Source: Mucilaginibacter mallensis
GTDB lineage: Bacteria > Bacteroidota > Bacteroidia > Sphingobacteriales > Sphingobacteriaceae
DNA: 64,000 nucleotides
Assembly (NCBI RefSeq): GCF_900105165.1
Contig: NZ_LT629740.1
Span: 496,001-560,000 of the forward strand
Direction: 5' to 3'
Made by a program: the position numbers and the translations under genes. Shown here one piece after another: positions 44,904-53,246 of this stretch; within the stretch, counting starts at the first letter, position 1; the number at the start of each line of letters is the position of its first letter. The notes under the pieces are model-generated. The model searched no databases. It was not told where the DNA came from and saw only the letters and a program-made list of their open reading frames with translations.

Positions 44904-45569
44904 TTAATCAATAGCCACCACCTTGTTTTGTAATACGGCAAATATGTGATCGGTTTGCCGGTTAGGGATAGCTACCCTGCCCGTAAACTTTCCGAACGAG
45001 GGTAGTATGGCTTGCCTGCTGCCGAACGCAAAGCAGGGTAGTGTTACTTGCTGCCTTGCCCTGCCGCTCAGGCAAATACCCGGGTGGATATGCCCGCAAA
45101 AAACATAGCCATCGGTTTGTTGCAATGTCTCATTGCCCAATGGGTGGTGCAGCATCAGGAACGGGCCAATTGTTAAGCTATCATGCAAGGCCACATTAAG
45201 GTCAATATAATTGCTATCGTGGATGATATCATGGTTTCCTCTTATCAGGATAAGTTCCAGCTTCAGGAAAGTCTTTCGCCATAAAACAAACCAGTCCCAG
45301 TCGGCATTTTTATCGCTGTGGAACAGGTCGCCCAAAAAGATGATCTTTTCGGGGTGATGCTCATCTATCAGGTCTGATAATACAGCCAGATCATTTTGTT
45401 CCATGTCCCTCGGTACAGCAATGCCTGCTTTACGAAAATGGCCCACTTTACCCAGGTGCACATCAGCCACAATCAATGCCTTTTCCTGTTGCCAGTAAAT
45501 GGCTTTTTGGGGCAATAACAGTAAGGTTTGATCAAATAAAGTAAACGTTAAACAGGTGGTGGGTGCCAT
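44904..45569 (-). CDS. pdeM: Ligase-associated DNA damage response phosphoesterase PdeM
   Basis: Calcineurin-type phosphoesterase of the PdeM family, known from clusters with an exonuclease, a helicase and an ATP-dependent ligase. Motifs: VADVHLGKVGHFRKAGIAVP (about 35-54), FLGDLFHS (about 80), RGNHD (about 112), HHPLG, and CGHIHPG (about 158). 221 aa. Its usual partners are not in this window; Ku at 27.7 kb is the only other end-joining gene here. TACTTTTG lies 4 nt before the ATG. Confidence 0.88.
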   Translation of the reverse strand: MAPTTCLTFTLFDQTLLLLPQKAIYWQQEKALIVADVHLGKVGHFRKAGIAVPRDMEQNDLAVLSDLIDEHHPEKIIFLGDLFHSDKNADWDWFVLWRKTFLKLELILIRGNHDIIHDSNYIDLNVALHDSLTIGPFLMLHHPLGNETLQQTDGYVFCGHIHPGICLSGRARQQVTLPCFAFGSRQAILPSFGKFTGRVAIPNRQTDHIFAVLQNKVVAID

Positions 45570-45573
45570 GGGG

Positions 45574-45581
45574 CAAAAGTA
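45574..45581 (-). promoter_or_regulatory. TACTTTTG promoter box of pdeM
   Basis: Exact match on the minus strand, separated from the ATG by CCCC only; predicted leaderless transcript. Confidence 0.58.
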
Positions 45582-45661
45582 AGAAAAGTAAGGTTATTTG
45601 AAGTAGCTCTATCACCAAGCGTCATTGCCAGAGCAGGATTGTCTCTCGTATACCTGTCTCG

Positions 45662-46182
45662 TGGTATCGCTCATAGCCGCTAAGGCCTATTTCTTTTGTC
45701 TTCGCCACAAAAGAAACAAAAAGTCAAGTCAGTAGATTAGGCTTCTTTGCCGCACAATGCCTGCGCTGCAAATCAGGCAAAACCTGGGCTGGAAACTTTT
45801 GCCCCGCTTGCGCTGCGCTTATTGCCATTACGCTTCTGCAAAAAGTCCCGCTATGCCCTGCCACGCACAAGGCCACCATCGTTTTGCCTGATTTCACCCG
45901 AAGCTGTTCTACTGACTGGGAAAAGAAAACCTAGTCACCGCACGTCATTTTTAAATGAAACGTAATTTAAAAAGAGCGCAGGCCCTGACAACAAGGGCGG
46001 GCCAGCGTAGAGGCGGGAATGCCGGTTTAGCTTTTTGTGTGATGTGAAGGTACAAAGTACCGGAACAGCGAAAAAAGCGTAAAGAACCGGCAGGGAGCGC
46101 GGAAGCTTCCTTGTTGTCTTGATTTTTTTGGTTACTTTTTGTATCAAGACAAAAAGTGACTTCTTAGCGAAAAGCGATACCA
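45662..46182. repeat. Composite repeat, locus 3
   Basis: Third copy, same orientation as locus 2. Begins GGTATCGCTCATAGCCGCT, core 45,738-45,918 ends GAAGCTGTTCTACTGAC, right end reads AAAAGCGATACC. TTGTCTTCGCCACAAAAG and GTATCAAGACAAAAAGTGAC form the terminal palindromes. The stretch between core and right end (45,930-46,120) is not shared with locus 1 in any obvious way and is GC-rich. Fills most of a 724-bp gap with no gene. Confidence 0.85.
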
Positions 46183-46237
46183 TGAGATAAGTGTAAATCA
46201 AGCAATCCCACTATGCAGAGTGGTAATAATGCTAAAC

Positions 46238-46275
46238 AAAAAGAGGCGTTCCATCTAAATGAAACGCCTCTTTGT
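46238..46275 (-). terminator. Terminator of the small membrane protein gene
   Basis: AAAGAGGCGTT / AACGCCTCTTT stem (46,240-46,250 and 46,264-46,274), preceded on the plus strand by A-rich sequence, i.e. U-rich for minus-strand transcripts. A second small hairpin, AACCCGGCAACCGGGTT, lies right after the stop codon. Confidence 0.8.
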
Positions 46276-46293
46276 AATAACCCGGCAACCGGG

Positions 46294-46449
46294 TTATATA
46301 GTAGTCGGTCGCCTTATTATACCTAATATTAAGGCTATAATTGCAATAACTAATAATACATGTATAATACCTGTGGCTGAATACATGAATACGCCTAATG
46401 CCCACCCAATCAGGAGGATAACGGCTATGATATACAATAACGAGTTCAT
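46294..46449 (-). CDS. Lmo0937-family small membrane protein, 51 aa
   Basis: Frame from ATG (46,449) to TAA (46,294): MNSLLYIIAVILLIGWALG, then GIIHVLLVIAIIALILGII and a short basic end. Two hydrophobic helices separated by FMYSATG are the pattern of the Lmo0937/small DUF5670-like family (two-helix stress-associated proteins). The terminator behind it and normal codons support a real gene although it is only 51 codons long. The opposite-strand frame across the same place is its shadow. Confidence 0.82.
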   Translation of the reverse strand: MNSLLYIIAVILLIGWALGVFMYSATGIIHVLLVIAIIALILGIIRRPTTI

Positions 46450-46553
46450 AGTGCTTTAATTTAATTAATGATTTTCATAGATATAAATACAACAGGGTAT
46501 TATATTATATGTTTTAATTATAAAAAATGGTACAGCCAATCAGCACTACACCA

Positions 46554-48353
46554 TTAAAGTTTAAGCCATTTATTTCTTGTTGTAAGTTGCTGTGGAGTGG
46601 GATTATCCAGCGGGTCTATCTTGTATTTCACCTGTGCATTTTTGAGTAGTGTTACCTGTAATGTTAATGGCTGTCCATCGCGGTTAACGGTTACGGTTAT
46701 TTTATCGCCGGGTTTTTTGCCGGTTAAAGCATCTTGCATAGTGTTTATTGCATTCCCATTTATTGTAACCAGTTGATCATCGGTATTAATACCGGCTATC
46801 CATGCCGCGCTGCCACGTAATACGCTGCTAACAGTTATTTTATTATTAGTATTTGTAGTTCCCACGCCTAATGATGGATCGTTATTTGCTGCCAGCGCAT
46901 CGGTTATTTTGTAACCTGCATAACCCAGGTATTTGTTATAATCAATATCAGCAACGCCGTAAACATACTTTTTGTAAAAATCATCCAATTTTTTCCCGGC
47001 AAATTTTTCAAGCCCTTGTTTAAACTCAACATCAGTATAGCCACGTTTTTTGCCTTTATAATACTCATCATACATATGCTTCATTACATCATCCAGCGAG
47101 TATTTGGCATTGCTGTCGTTAATAATCTCCAGATCAAGCAACATGGCTATTATTGATCCTTTGCTGTAATAAGATATAGTAGTATTTCCGGTGTTTTCAT
47201 TAGGGCGATAAGCCTTTATCCAGGCATCATAGCTGGCATCAGTAACAGACTGAAATTTTCTGCCCGCTTGGTTTTCAACCGAATTAATGTCATTGCTCAA
47301 TACGTTTAAGTAATTATCAACCGGAATTAAATCGGCATGCCTTAGTATAATATCCTCATAATAAGCGGTAAATCCTTCAGCTATCCACAGGTCGGTAGTG
47401 TAATTCTCATTGTCATAATCAAACGGACCTAAAGCTATAGGGCGCAGGCGTTTTACGTTCCACAGGTGGAAATGCTCATGCGCAAAGAGGCTTAAAAAGT
47501 TTTGATAGCCGGTTTCAGTAGTATAAGCATCGCGCGCGGCACCCATTACGGTTGAGCTTAAATGCTCAAGGCCACCACCGCCTTTTAGATAGTGGTGTAT
47601 TATAAAAACATAACGTTTGTTGGGGTTTTCGCCATAAACGGCAGTTTCCTGCTCAATAATTTTGGCCATATCTTTTTTAAGGCGCTCTTTATCGTATTTG
47701 CCGTTGCCAAACATGGCTATCTCGTAATCTACACCGGCAGCTTTAAAGCCAAATATATCCTGGTTACCCACCTCAATAGGTGAATCGAACAAAATGTCAT
47801 AATTAGGAGCGGTTACAGTAAAGGGATCATTATTCACCATATCTAAACTGGTAGAAACCTTCGTCCAACCATCGTATGGTTTAATTTGGATGGTTGAGGG
47901 GGCATGCAGCATCCCTTCAGGATACATGAAAAAGCCTGAAGTTGAGATAAACGCGTGCGAAGCATCAACTGTGCTGGTACGTACAGATATTTCATTACAA
48001 TAAACCCTATATTTTACCGTAATATCATTTAACCCCTGGGTATTAATGCTCCACCAGTTTTTGCGGGTTTTAATAAAAGGCAATTCATTGCCTTTTGTGC
48101 TTACACTAAAAGCCTCAACATTTTTGGCATACTCACGTATAAGATACGAGCCGGGTGTCCAAACGGGCATTTTAAGCACCAATGTATGTTGTTTTAAATG
48201 GCTGATATTCATTTCAACATCAGCATAATGAGCCTGTGCTTCGGGAAAGGTTACGGTATATGAAATTTGTGACATGGTTGCCGCGGTACTGATATGGGTA
48301 GACATTAAAACTAGTATTAAAGAAAAAAAAGCATTTAGGTGAAATGTTTTCAT
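46554..48353 (-). CDS. M61 family metallopeptidase with PDZ domain
   Basis: Glycyl-aminopeptidase-like exported zinc peptidase. Signal peptide (AFFSLILVLMSTHISTAA), N-terminal beta domain (about 30-220), catalytic domain with HExxH in FAHEHFHLWNVKR (about 290) and third ligand Glu in WIAEGFTAYYED (about 322), then a PDZ domain (about 500-580: LRGSAAWIAGINTDDQL, KKPGDKITVTVNRDG). 599 aa is typical. Monocistronic; 217 bp of AT-rich DNA precedes it. Confidence 0.93.
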   Translation of the reverse strand: MKTFHLNAFFSLILVLMSTHISTAATMSQISYTVTFPEAQAHYADVEMNISHLKQHTLVLKMPVWTPGSYLIREYAKNVEAFSVSTKGNELPFIKTRKNWWSINTQGLNDITVKYRVYCNEISVRTSTVDASHAFISTSGFFMYPEGMLHAPSTIQIKPYDGWTKVSTSLDMVNNDPFTVTAPNYDILFDSPIEVGNQDIFGFKAAGVDYEIAMFGNGKYDKERLKKDMAKIIEQETAVYGENPNKRYVFIIHHYLKGGGGLEHLSSTVMGAARDAYTTETGYQNFLSLFAHEHFHLWNVKRLRPIALGPFDYDNENYTTDLWIAEGFTAYYEDIILRHADLIPVDNYLNVLSNDINSVENQAGRKFQSVTDASYDAWIKAYRPNENTGNTTISYYSKGSIIAMLLDLEIINDSNAKYSLDDVMKHMYDEYYKGKKRGYTDVEFKQGLEKFAGKKLDDFYKKYVYGVADIDYNKYLGYAGYKITDALAANNDPSLGVGTTNTNNKITVSSVLRGSAAWIAGINTDDQLVTINGNAINTMQDALTGKKPGDKITVTVNRDGQPLTLQVTLLKNAQVKYKIDPLDNPTPQQLTTRNKWLKL

Positions 48354-48570
48354 CCGGCAAGGTATTAAAAATTTATATTGAATATTAAACCGTCAGCAAT
48401 ATTAGCCCTCTAATGGTTTAGCAGCAAACTTAAAAGTATAGCTGCTAAAATTTATAAGTGATTGTTATCTAACAAAAAAGTTACGAATATTGCAGAATTG
48501 TTAATACATTATGTTGATTAATAATCTGTCAATTATGCTCTTTTAAACGATTTAAAAGTTAATTTTGATT

Positions 48571-48969
48571 ATGAGTGCCCGTTATAAAACCTGTTTACTG
48601 ATCGATGATAATTACATTGATAATTTTGTTACCAGTAAAATTTTAGAAAGTGGTAATTTTGCCGAAAACATTATCATCCTGCAATCGCCCGAGCAAGCAA
48701 TAGAAGCCTTGCGCAATGGTTCGGTTCATCCCGATTTCATATTTCTGGATATCCGGATGCCTGAAATGAGCGGATTTGAATTTTTGGATGAATATGAAAA
48801 AATATCCATTGAAAATAAAGACGCTATAAAAATATATATGCTTTCCTCATCGCTTGATCCTACTGATATAAAGCAATCATTGGTGAATAAATACGTTTGC
48901 CAGTTTATTCATAAACCTGTTACTCATAAAGGCCTGGAAGAAATATTTTCACATGATCTTAGTTGCTGA
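48571..48969 (+). CDS. Single-domain response regulator
   Basis: Receiver only: acid pair in LLIDDNYID (about 9-13), phospho-acceptor Asp in FIFLDIRMPEMSG (about 60), Ser/Thr position in YMLSSS, Lys in FIHKPVT (about 115). Start taken at ATG 48,571 rather than the TTG two codons before. Its last 17 bp overlap the start of the following kinase-like gene. Likely relays a phosphate to, or from, a partner elsewhere. Confidence 0.9.
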   Translation: MSARYKTCLLIDDNYIDNFVTSKILESGNFAENIIILQSPEQAIEALRNGSVHPDFIFLDIRMPEMSGFEFLDEYEKISIENKDAIKIYMLSSSLDPTDIKQSLVNKYVCQFIHKPVTHKGLEEIFSHDLSC

Positions 48970-49801
48970 TAGCGGATCGTCAAAAACAGATTGGCTGCTC
49001 GCTATACCACAACAGGAAGCACAACAATTCAGGACATCAGGCTTAAATCCTTACTTTTTATCAGAAAAAGATATCGTTAAAATAATGCAGGAGCAGGCTG
49101 CCGACTTGATAGCCTTTGCCGCTGATATTACCGAGATCTACTTTTTTGGTGCGGGCTGTTCCAGTCCCGACAGGCACGAAATTGTTTCAAATGCCATTAG
49201 TCAATTATTCCCCAAAGCATATATTAGTGTGGATAGTGATCTGCTGGGTTCGGCTTATGCCACCTGCGGGCACGAGAAGGGGCTATGTTGTGTATTGGGC
49301 ACCGGCTCAAACATTTCTTTTTTTGATGGCGAGGATATACATGCCGGCCAGCATGGCTTAGGTTTTGTTTTGGGCGATGAAGGCTCAGGAACCTGGTTTG
49401 GCAAGGCGTTGATAACTGATTATCTGTACGGCAAAATGCCCGCGGATATCGACGCTAAATTTGAAGCAGCCTACCATCTAACCCGCGAAGATGTAATAAA
49501 AAATGTATACCAGAAACCCGGCGGAAACTCATACCTGGCAGCGTTTTCCCGGTTTTTAAGTCAGATACGGGAAACGGAATATGCGCAAAAGCTATTGCAT
49601 GATGGTCTGCTGGAGTTTATTGATACCAATATTAAATCGTACCCACAATACAATAAGTACAAATGCAATTTTGTAGGATCAATAGCTTATGTTTTTGCCG
49701 ATGAACTACAGGAACTTTGTAAAGTGACCGGCGTACGCACCGGTAAGATCATCAAACAACCTATTCATGACCTGCTCCAGTTTATTTTGGAGAGAGGATA
49801 G
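48953..49801 (+). CDS. BadF/BadG-type ATPase, N-acetylglucosamine kinase-like
   Basis: ASKHA-fold sugar kinase of the BadF/GlcNAc-kinase group. Phosphate 1: VADSGSSKTDWLL (about 3-15). FFGAGCSS, then VLGTGSNISFF (about 118-128, phosphate 2) and GFVLGDEGSGTWFGK (about 141-155), the family hallmark. 282 aa. Phosphorylates GlcNAc or a similar amino sugar, probably for cell-wall recycling; the substrate is inferred. Start codon lies within the receiver gene (17-bp overlap), so the two are co-translated. Confidence 0.88.
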   Translation: MILVADSGSSKTDWLLAIPQQEAQQFRTSGLNPYFLSEKDIVKIMQEQAADLIAFAADITEIYFFGAGCSSPDRHEIVSNAISQLFPKAYISVDSDLLGSAYATCGHEKGLCCVLGTGSNISFFDGEDIHAGQHGLGFVLGDEGSGTWFGKALITDYLYGKMPADIDAKFEAAYHLTREDVIKNVYQKPGGNSYLAAFSRFLSQIRETEYAQKLLHDGLLEFIDTNIKSYPQYNKYKCNFVGSIAYVFADELQELCKVTGVRTGKIIKQPIHDLLQFILERG

Positions 49802-49811
49802 TTGTCTTAGT

Positions 49812-50030
49812 AGGGTGTTATGCTGAGCGCTAGTCGAAGCATGTGGGCAAAGGCCTCTACACTCATATTTCGACTAGCGCTTAGTATGACATCTCCGTTT
49901 TATTAATAAAGCGTCATTGCGAGGAACGAAGCAATCCCTACGTAAGCAGGTCGTTTTGCTTGGTTAATTCGCTCTGTATAGCATAGAGATTGCTTCGTTC
50001 CCCGCAATGACGCGCGTTGAGAAGCTAACA
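49812..50030. repeat. Two adjacent REP-type palindromes
   Basis: 49,816-49,890: GTTATGCTGAGCGCTAGTCGAAGC with inverse TTTCGACTAGCGCTTAGTATGACA. 49,912-50,011: CGTCATTGCGAGGAACGAAGCAATC with inverse GATTGCTTCGTTCCCCGCAATGACG. No gene between lnt and the kinase. Confidence 0.88.
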
Positions 50031-50038
50031 TTACATCC

Positions 50039-51658
50039 TTAAATCTTCTTAATCCGTTTAATCCCGGTTCCCAATATTAGGATTATCCCTATCACTGCCA
50101 AAACACATCCCGCTCTTGGGATATAATCGCCATACAGCACATAAAACGTAAGATCTGAATTGAGATTGATATCCTGTTTTATAGCAGTTTTCACCCACCA
50201 TTTAGTACGCTGAACAATATCGCCGCGTTGGTTAATAAAGGCAGAGATACCTGTATTAGCTGATCGGCACACCCATCTGCGCGTTTCAATAGCCCTTAAT
50301 TTAGCATAATCAAGGTGCTGGTCCTTGCCTGATGTGTTTTCCCACCAGCCATCATTGGTAATTATGGCGATAAATTGCGCGCCTTTATGTACCGATTCGG
50401 CAATATACTCCCCCCAAATAGATTCATAGCAGATAACCGGATCAACACCAATACCTCCCTGTGAGTAAAACACTCCCGGCTCCGGCTGACCTGCATAGCT
50501 GCCTGTTGCCCCGCCCAAATGCTCAAACACTGGTTTCATAAATGATAAGGCATCACCAAATGGCATCGACTCAGCACCCGGTACCAGCTTTGATTTATGG
50601 TAGAACTGCACCTCAGCCGAATTCTCAATATTCAGCGCGGTATTAAAATTATCATAGAATTGGTTTGGCTGATCTGTTGGGCTGGCGGTTTTTGTCGCCC
50701 TGGTATCATACAGCTTAAAAGTTTCGGCACCGGTAAGTACGTTGCCGTTTTTATATTTATTCAGGAAATGTTGTATCTGTAAAAAGTAGTTATTACTATG
50801 GATGCGGTTTTCATTAACCTGGTCGCTTATCGCAGTTTCCGGCCAGATGAAAAACTCGGTATTTGGCTGCCCTATGGAATCGGAAATATGGGTTAAAATG
50901 TTGATCTGCTTGCCGGTAGGGATATCGGATACCTTAGCATAAGGATCGATATTTGGCTGGGCCACCACAATGTTTGATGGGTTGGGCTGCTCCTGGTAAG
51001 TATGGTAGCGATATAGTGAATAGCTCAGCGGCAAAATAAGCGCCAGCACAAATGCCACGATAAGGCTTAATCGTAAGGCTTTGCTCTTGCCTTCGCGCAA
51101 GCCGGTGTATATTAAAAACAGCAGGATGTTGATGATCCAGATCCACACGGTACCACCGTATACGCCGGTATACTCATACCACTGTATCCATTGGTGGCTC
51201 ACCGCGAAACCGTTACCCAAGGTCATCCACGGAAAGTTTAAATCCCAGGTTTGATGCAGGTATTCGTAGCCAATCCAAAAACAAACCAGGCCAAACAAGC
51301 TCAAGCCACGGTTGGTGATACGCCGTAACCTATAGTAAAGCCAGCAGGCAGTAGCCATCAGCAATGGCCCAAGTGAGTAGGGTATTAAGCTGATAGGGAT
51401 AGCCGTAATGGGCCCTATCATTTTTAATGAATTATATACCCAGTAAATACACAGCGTATTCCATATAAAAAAGCCCAGAAAGGTAAGGCCGAAGATCTTT
51501 TTGCCTTTTTTACCCACATGCGATTGGATGATGTTTTCCATCATGATCAGCATCGGTACAAAACCAACAAATAGCAGGAAAGTGGTATAGGGTGTAGGCG
51601 GCCAGGCTATCCAAAGCAACAAACCGGAGAATATGGATAACAGGATGTTTTTCTTCAT
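50039..51658 (-). CDS. lnt: Apolipoprotein N-acyltransferase
   Basis: Final step of lipoprotein maturation: N-acylates the lipobox Cys at the inner membrane. N-terminal half has about six TM helices (WIAWPPTPYTTFLLFVGFVP; FPWMTLGNG), followed by a nitrilase-like domain (about 230-500) with the triad Glu in FIWPETAIS (about 275), Lys in KSKLVPGAE (about 365) and Cys in PVICYESIWGE (about 420), then a last TM helix. 539 aa is expected. Its start overlaps the stop of the DinB-like gene by 4 bp. Confidence 0.94.
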   Translation of the reverse strand: MKKNILLSIFSGLLLWIAWPPTPYTTFLLFVGFVPMLIMMENIIQSHVGKKGKKIFGLTFLGFFIWNTLCIYWVYNSLKMIGPITAIPISLIPYSLGPLLMATACWLYYRLRRITNRGLSLFGLVCFWIGYEYLHQTWDLNFPWMTLGNGFAVSHQWIQWYEYTGVYGGTVWIWIINILLFLIYTGLREGKSKALRLSLIVAFVLALILPLSYSLYRYHTYQEQPNPSNIVVAQPNIDPYAKVSDIPTGKQINILTHISDSIGQPNTEFFIWPETAISDQVNENRIHSNNYFLQIQHFLNKYKNGNVLTGAETFKLYDTRATKTASPTDQPNQFYDNFNTALNIENSAEVQFYHKSKLVPGAESMPFGDALSFMKPVFEHLGGATGSYAGQPEPGVFYSQGGIGVDPVICYESIWGEYIAESVHKGAQFIAIITNDGWWENTSGKDQHLDYAKLRAIETRRWVCRSANTGISAFINQRGDIVQRTKWWVKTAIKQDINLNSDLTFYVLYGDYIPRAGCVLAVIGIILILGTGIKRIKKI

Positions 51659-52191
51659 TTGTTAAATTTTCCGGCATTAAAAGCCGCTGATTTTCCTTTT
51701 GGTACGGTTAGTGATTCCCATTTTGGGCCGGAAACCATCTTGCCAATAAATACTATTTGCCCAACATGGTACGCTACATGCACTAATTGCCTGTTAATAG
51801 CATCAATAACGGTATGGCTTTCGTTGCGGATGAATATCTCTTTATTTAAATCCTCAATCTGTACCAGGTTGAGTGAGTTAAATAAACAATCCCAACCACT
51901 ATTCCAGTTGGCTATTAACGCTTGCCGGGTAATGATATTATTTTCAAACTCTGCATCACGTTCGCGCCAGGGTTTTTCTCCATCTGTAGTTAAAAAATCT
52001 GTCCACCGCGAAAGCATATTACCCGCAAGGTGCTGCACAATTATGGCAATGCTGTTGCTCTCTTCATTATATTGCCAAAACAGTGCTTCGTCATTTATTT
52101 GCTCAAAGGTTTTCTCAGCTAATACTTTTTCAAGTTCAAAGCGCTTTTTTACGCTGATTAAATAGTCATGCATATCGTTATATATTCTCAA
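51655..52191 (-). CDS. DinB/DUF1572-like protein
   Basis: Four-helix-bundle metalloprotein-like fold (DinB superfamily, DUF1572 type). Candidate metal ligands: His in IVQHLAGNMLSRW (about 53) and in HVAYHVGQIVFIGK (about 135-139). Function of this subgroup is unknown. The frame begins at 52,191; Met7 (MHDYLISVKKRFE, 52,173) is an alternative start. Overlaps lnt by 4 bp, so both are translated from one mRNA. Confidence 0.82.
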   Translation of the reverse strand: MRIYNDMHDYLISVKKRFELEKVLAEKTFEQINDEALFWQYNEESNSIAIIVQHLAGNMLSRWTDFLTTDGEKPWRERDAEFENNIITRQALIANWNSGWDCLFNSLNLVQIEDLNKEIFIRNESHTVIDAINRQLVHVAYHVGQIVFIGKMVSGPKWESLTVPKGKSAAFNAGKFNK

Positions 52192-52193
52192 AG

Positions 52194-52368
52194 CGTCATT
52201 GCGAGGAACGAAGCAATCCCTACGTAGAAATAGCGCGTTAGGTCATGCTGAGGCACTCGAAGCATAAGCGTAAAGGCCTTTGCCCTCACACTTCGAGTAC
52301 CTCAGTGTGACACCCCCTCTATTCTATATAAATTGCTTCGTGCCTTACAGCAATGACGCCGGGTTTTA
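52194..52368. repeat. REP inserted inside another REP
   Basis: Outer arms: GCGTCATTGCGAGGAACGAAGC (52,193-52,214) and GCTTCGTGCCTTACAGCAATGACGC (52,334-52,358). Between them, 52,239-52,309 is a complete palindrome of another family: GTCATGCTGAGGCACTCGAAGC with inverse CTTCGAGTACCTCAGTGTGAC. Confidence 0.87.
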
Positions 52369-52380
52369 TTTTCTATTTTG

Positions 52381-53085
52381 TTAATCTCGTTCCTTTGCAG
52401 GTTTACCCTCAGCACCCGCTACACAAATTACAAACTCACCTTTTACCGGGTGTGTTTCAAAATAAGTTTTAACCTCCTCAGCGGTACCGCGTACCGTTTC
52501 TTCAAACATTTTTGTCAGCTCACGTGATACGGATAATTGCCTGTCGGCACCAAAATAGGTGATCATTTCTTCAAGCGTTTTCATGATCCTGTGCGGCGAT
52601 TCATACAGTATAATAGTACGCTCTTCCTGGCTTAATATTTTATAGCGGGTTTGGCGGCCTTTTTTCAGCGGTAAAAATCCCTCAAAGCAAAAGCGGTCGG
52701 TAGGGAAGCCAGAGTTAACCAATGCCGGCACAAAGGCCGTAGCGCCCGGCAGGCATTCAACCTGCAGATCATGCTTTAGTGCTTCACGTACCAGGTAAAA
52801 CCCCGGATCGGATATGGCTGGGGTCCCCGCGTCTGATATCAGCGCTATATTTTTCCCCTCTTTTAAAAACCTAATGATCTCGTTTGATGACTGATGCTCA
52901 TTATGCTGATGATGTGCGAACACCTTTTGATGAATATCAAAATGTTTCAGCAATGGCGCGGATGTACGGGTATCTTCGGCCAGTATCAGGTCGGCTTCCT
53001 TCAAAACACGTATGGCCCTAAAGGTAATATCCTCAAGATTGCCTATGGGGGTGGGGACTAAGTAGAGTTTACCTGTTTCGCTCAT
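52381..53085 (-). CDS. rsmI: 16S rRNA (cytidine-1402-2'-O)-methyltransferase
   Basis: Tetrapyrrole-methylase-fold enzyme that 2'-O-methylates C1402 in the ribosomal P site. Signatures: YLVPTPIGNLEDITFRA at the N-terminus, AEDTRTSAPLL, ALISDAGTPAISDPGF (about 80-95), LPGATAFVPALVNSG, and RFCFEGFLPLKKGRQ. 234 aa, typical for Bacteroidota. Transcribed alone, divergent from serS across an inverted repeat. Confidence 0.95.
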   Translation of the reverse strand: MSETGKLYLVPTPIGNLEDITFRAIRVLKEADLILAEDTRTSAPLLKHFDIHQKVFAHHQHNEHQSSNEIIRFLKEGKNIALISDAGTPAISDPGFYLVREALKHDLQVECLPGATAFVPALVNSGFPTDRFCFEGFLPLKKGRQTRYKILSQEERTIILYESPHRIMKTLEEMITYFGADRQLSVSRELTKMFEETVRGTAEEVKTYFETHPVKGEFVICVAGAEGKPAKERD

Positions 53086-53089
53086 GGTT

Positions 53090-53220
53090 TTTTTGGTTCA
53101 TAGGTCATGGTTCATAGATCATGGCAGTTTTATCAATATAAATAAATCACAGCAGAATAGTAGCTATCATCTATTAATCAAATTTTACTATGAACCATGA
53201 ACCATGATCTATGAACTAAT
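53090..53220. repeat. Quasi-palindrome built on GGTTCATAGATCATGG words
   Basis: GGTTCATAGGTCATGGTTCATAGATCATGG (53,094-53,123) and inverse CATGAACCATGATCTATGAAC (53,195-53,217) flank a 65-bp AT-rich centre. Confidence 0.85.
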
Positions 53221-53222
53221 TA

Positions 53223-53230
53223 TATCTTTG
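53223..53230 (+). promoter_or_regulatory. TATCTTTG promoter box of serS
   Basis: Exact TAnnTTTG match 16 nt before ATG 53,247; leader of about 10 nt. Confidence 0.55.
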
Positions 53231-53246
53231 CCTAAAAATAAATTAA

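Noticed and set aside
27693..45569. Ku and PdeM as one DNA-repair island
   Set aside because: They lie 16 kb apart with unrelated genes between and have separate promoters; no ligase is present in the window.
46259..46459. Plus-strand 66-aa frame
   Set aside because: It is the shadow of the minus-strand 51-codon Lmo0937-like gene, which has the better hydrophobic pattern and a terminator.
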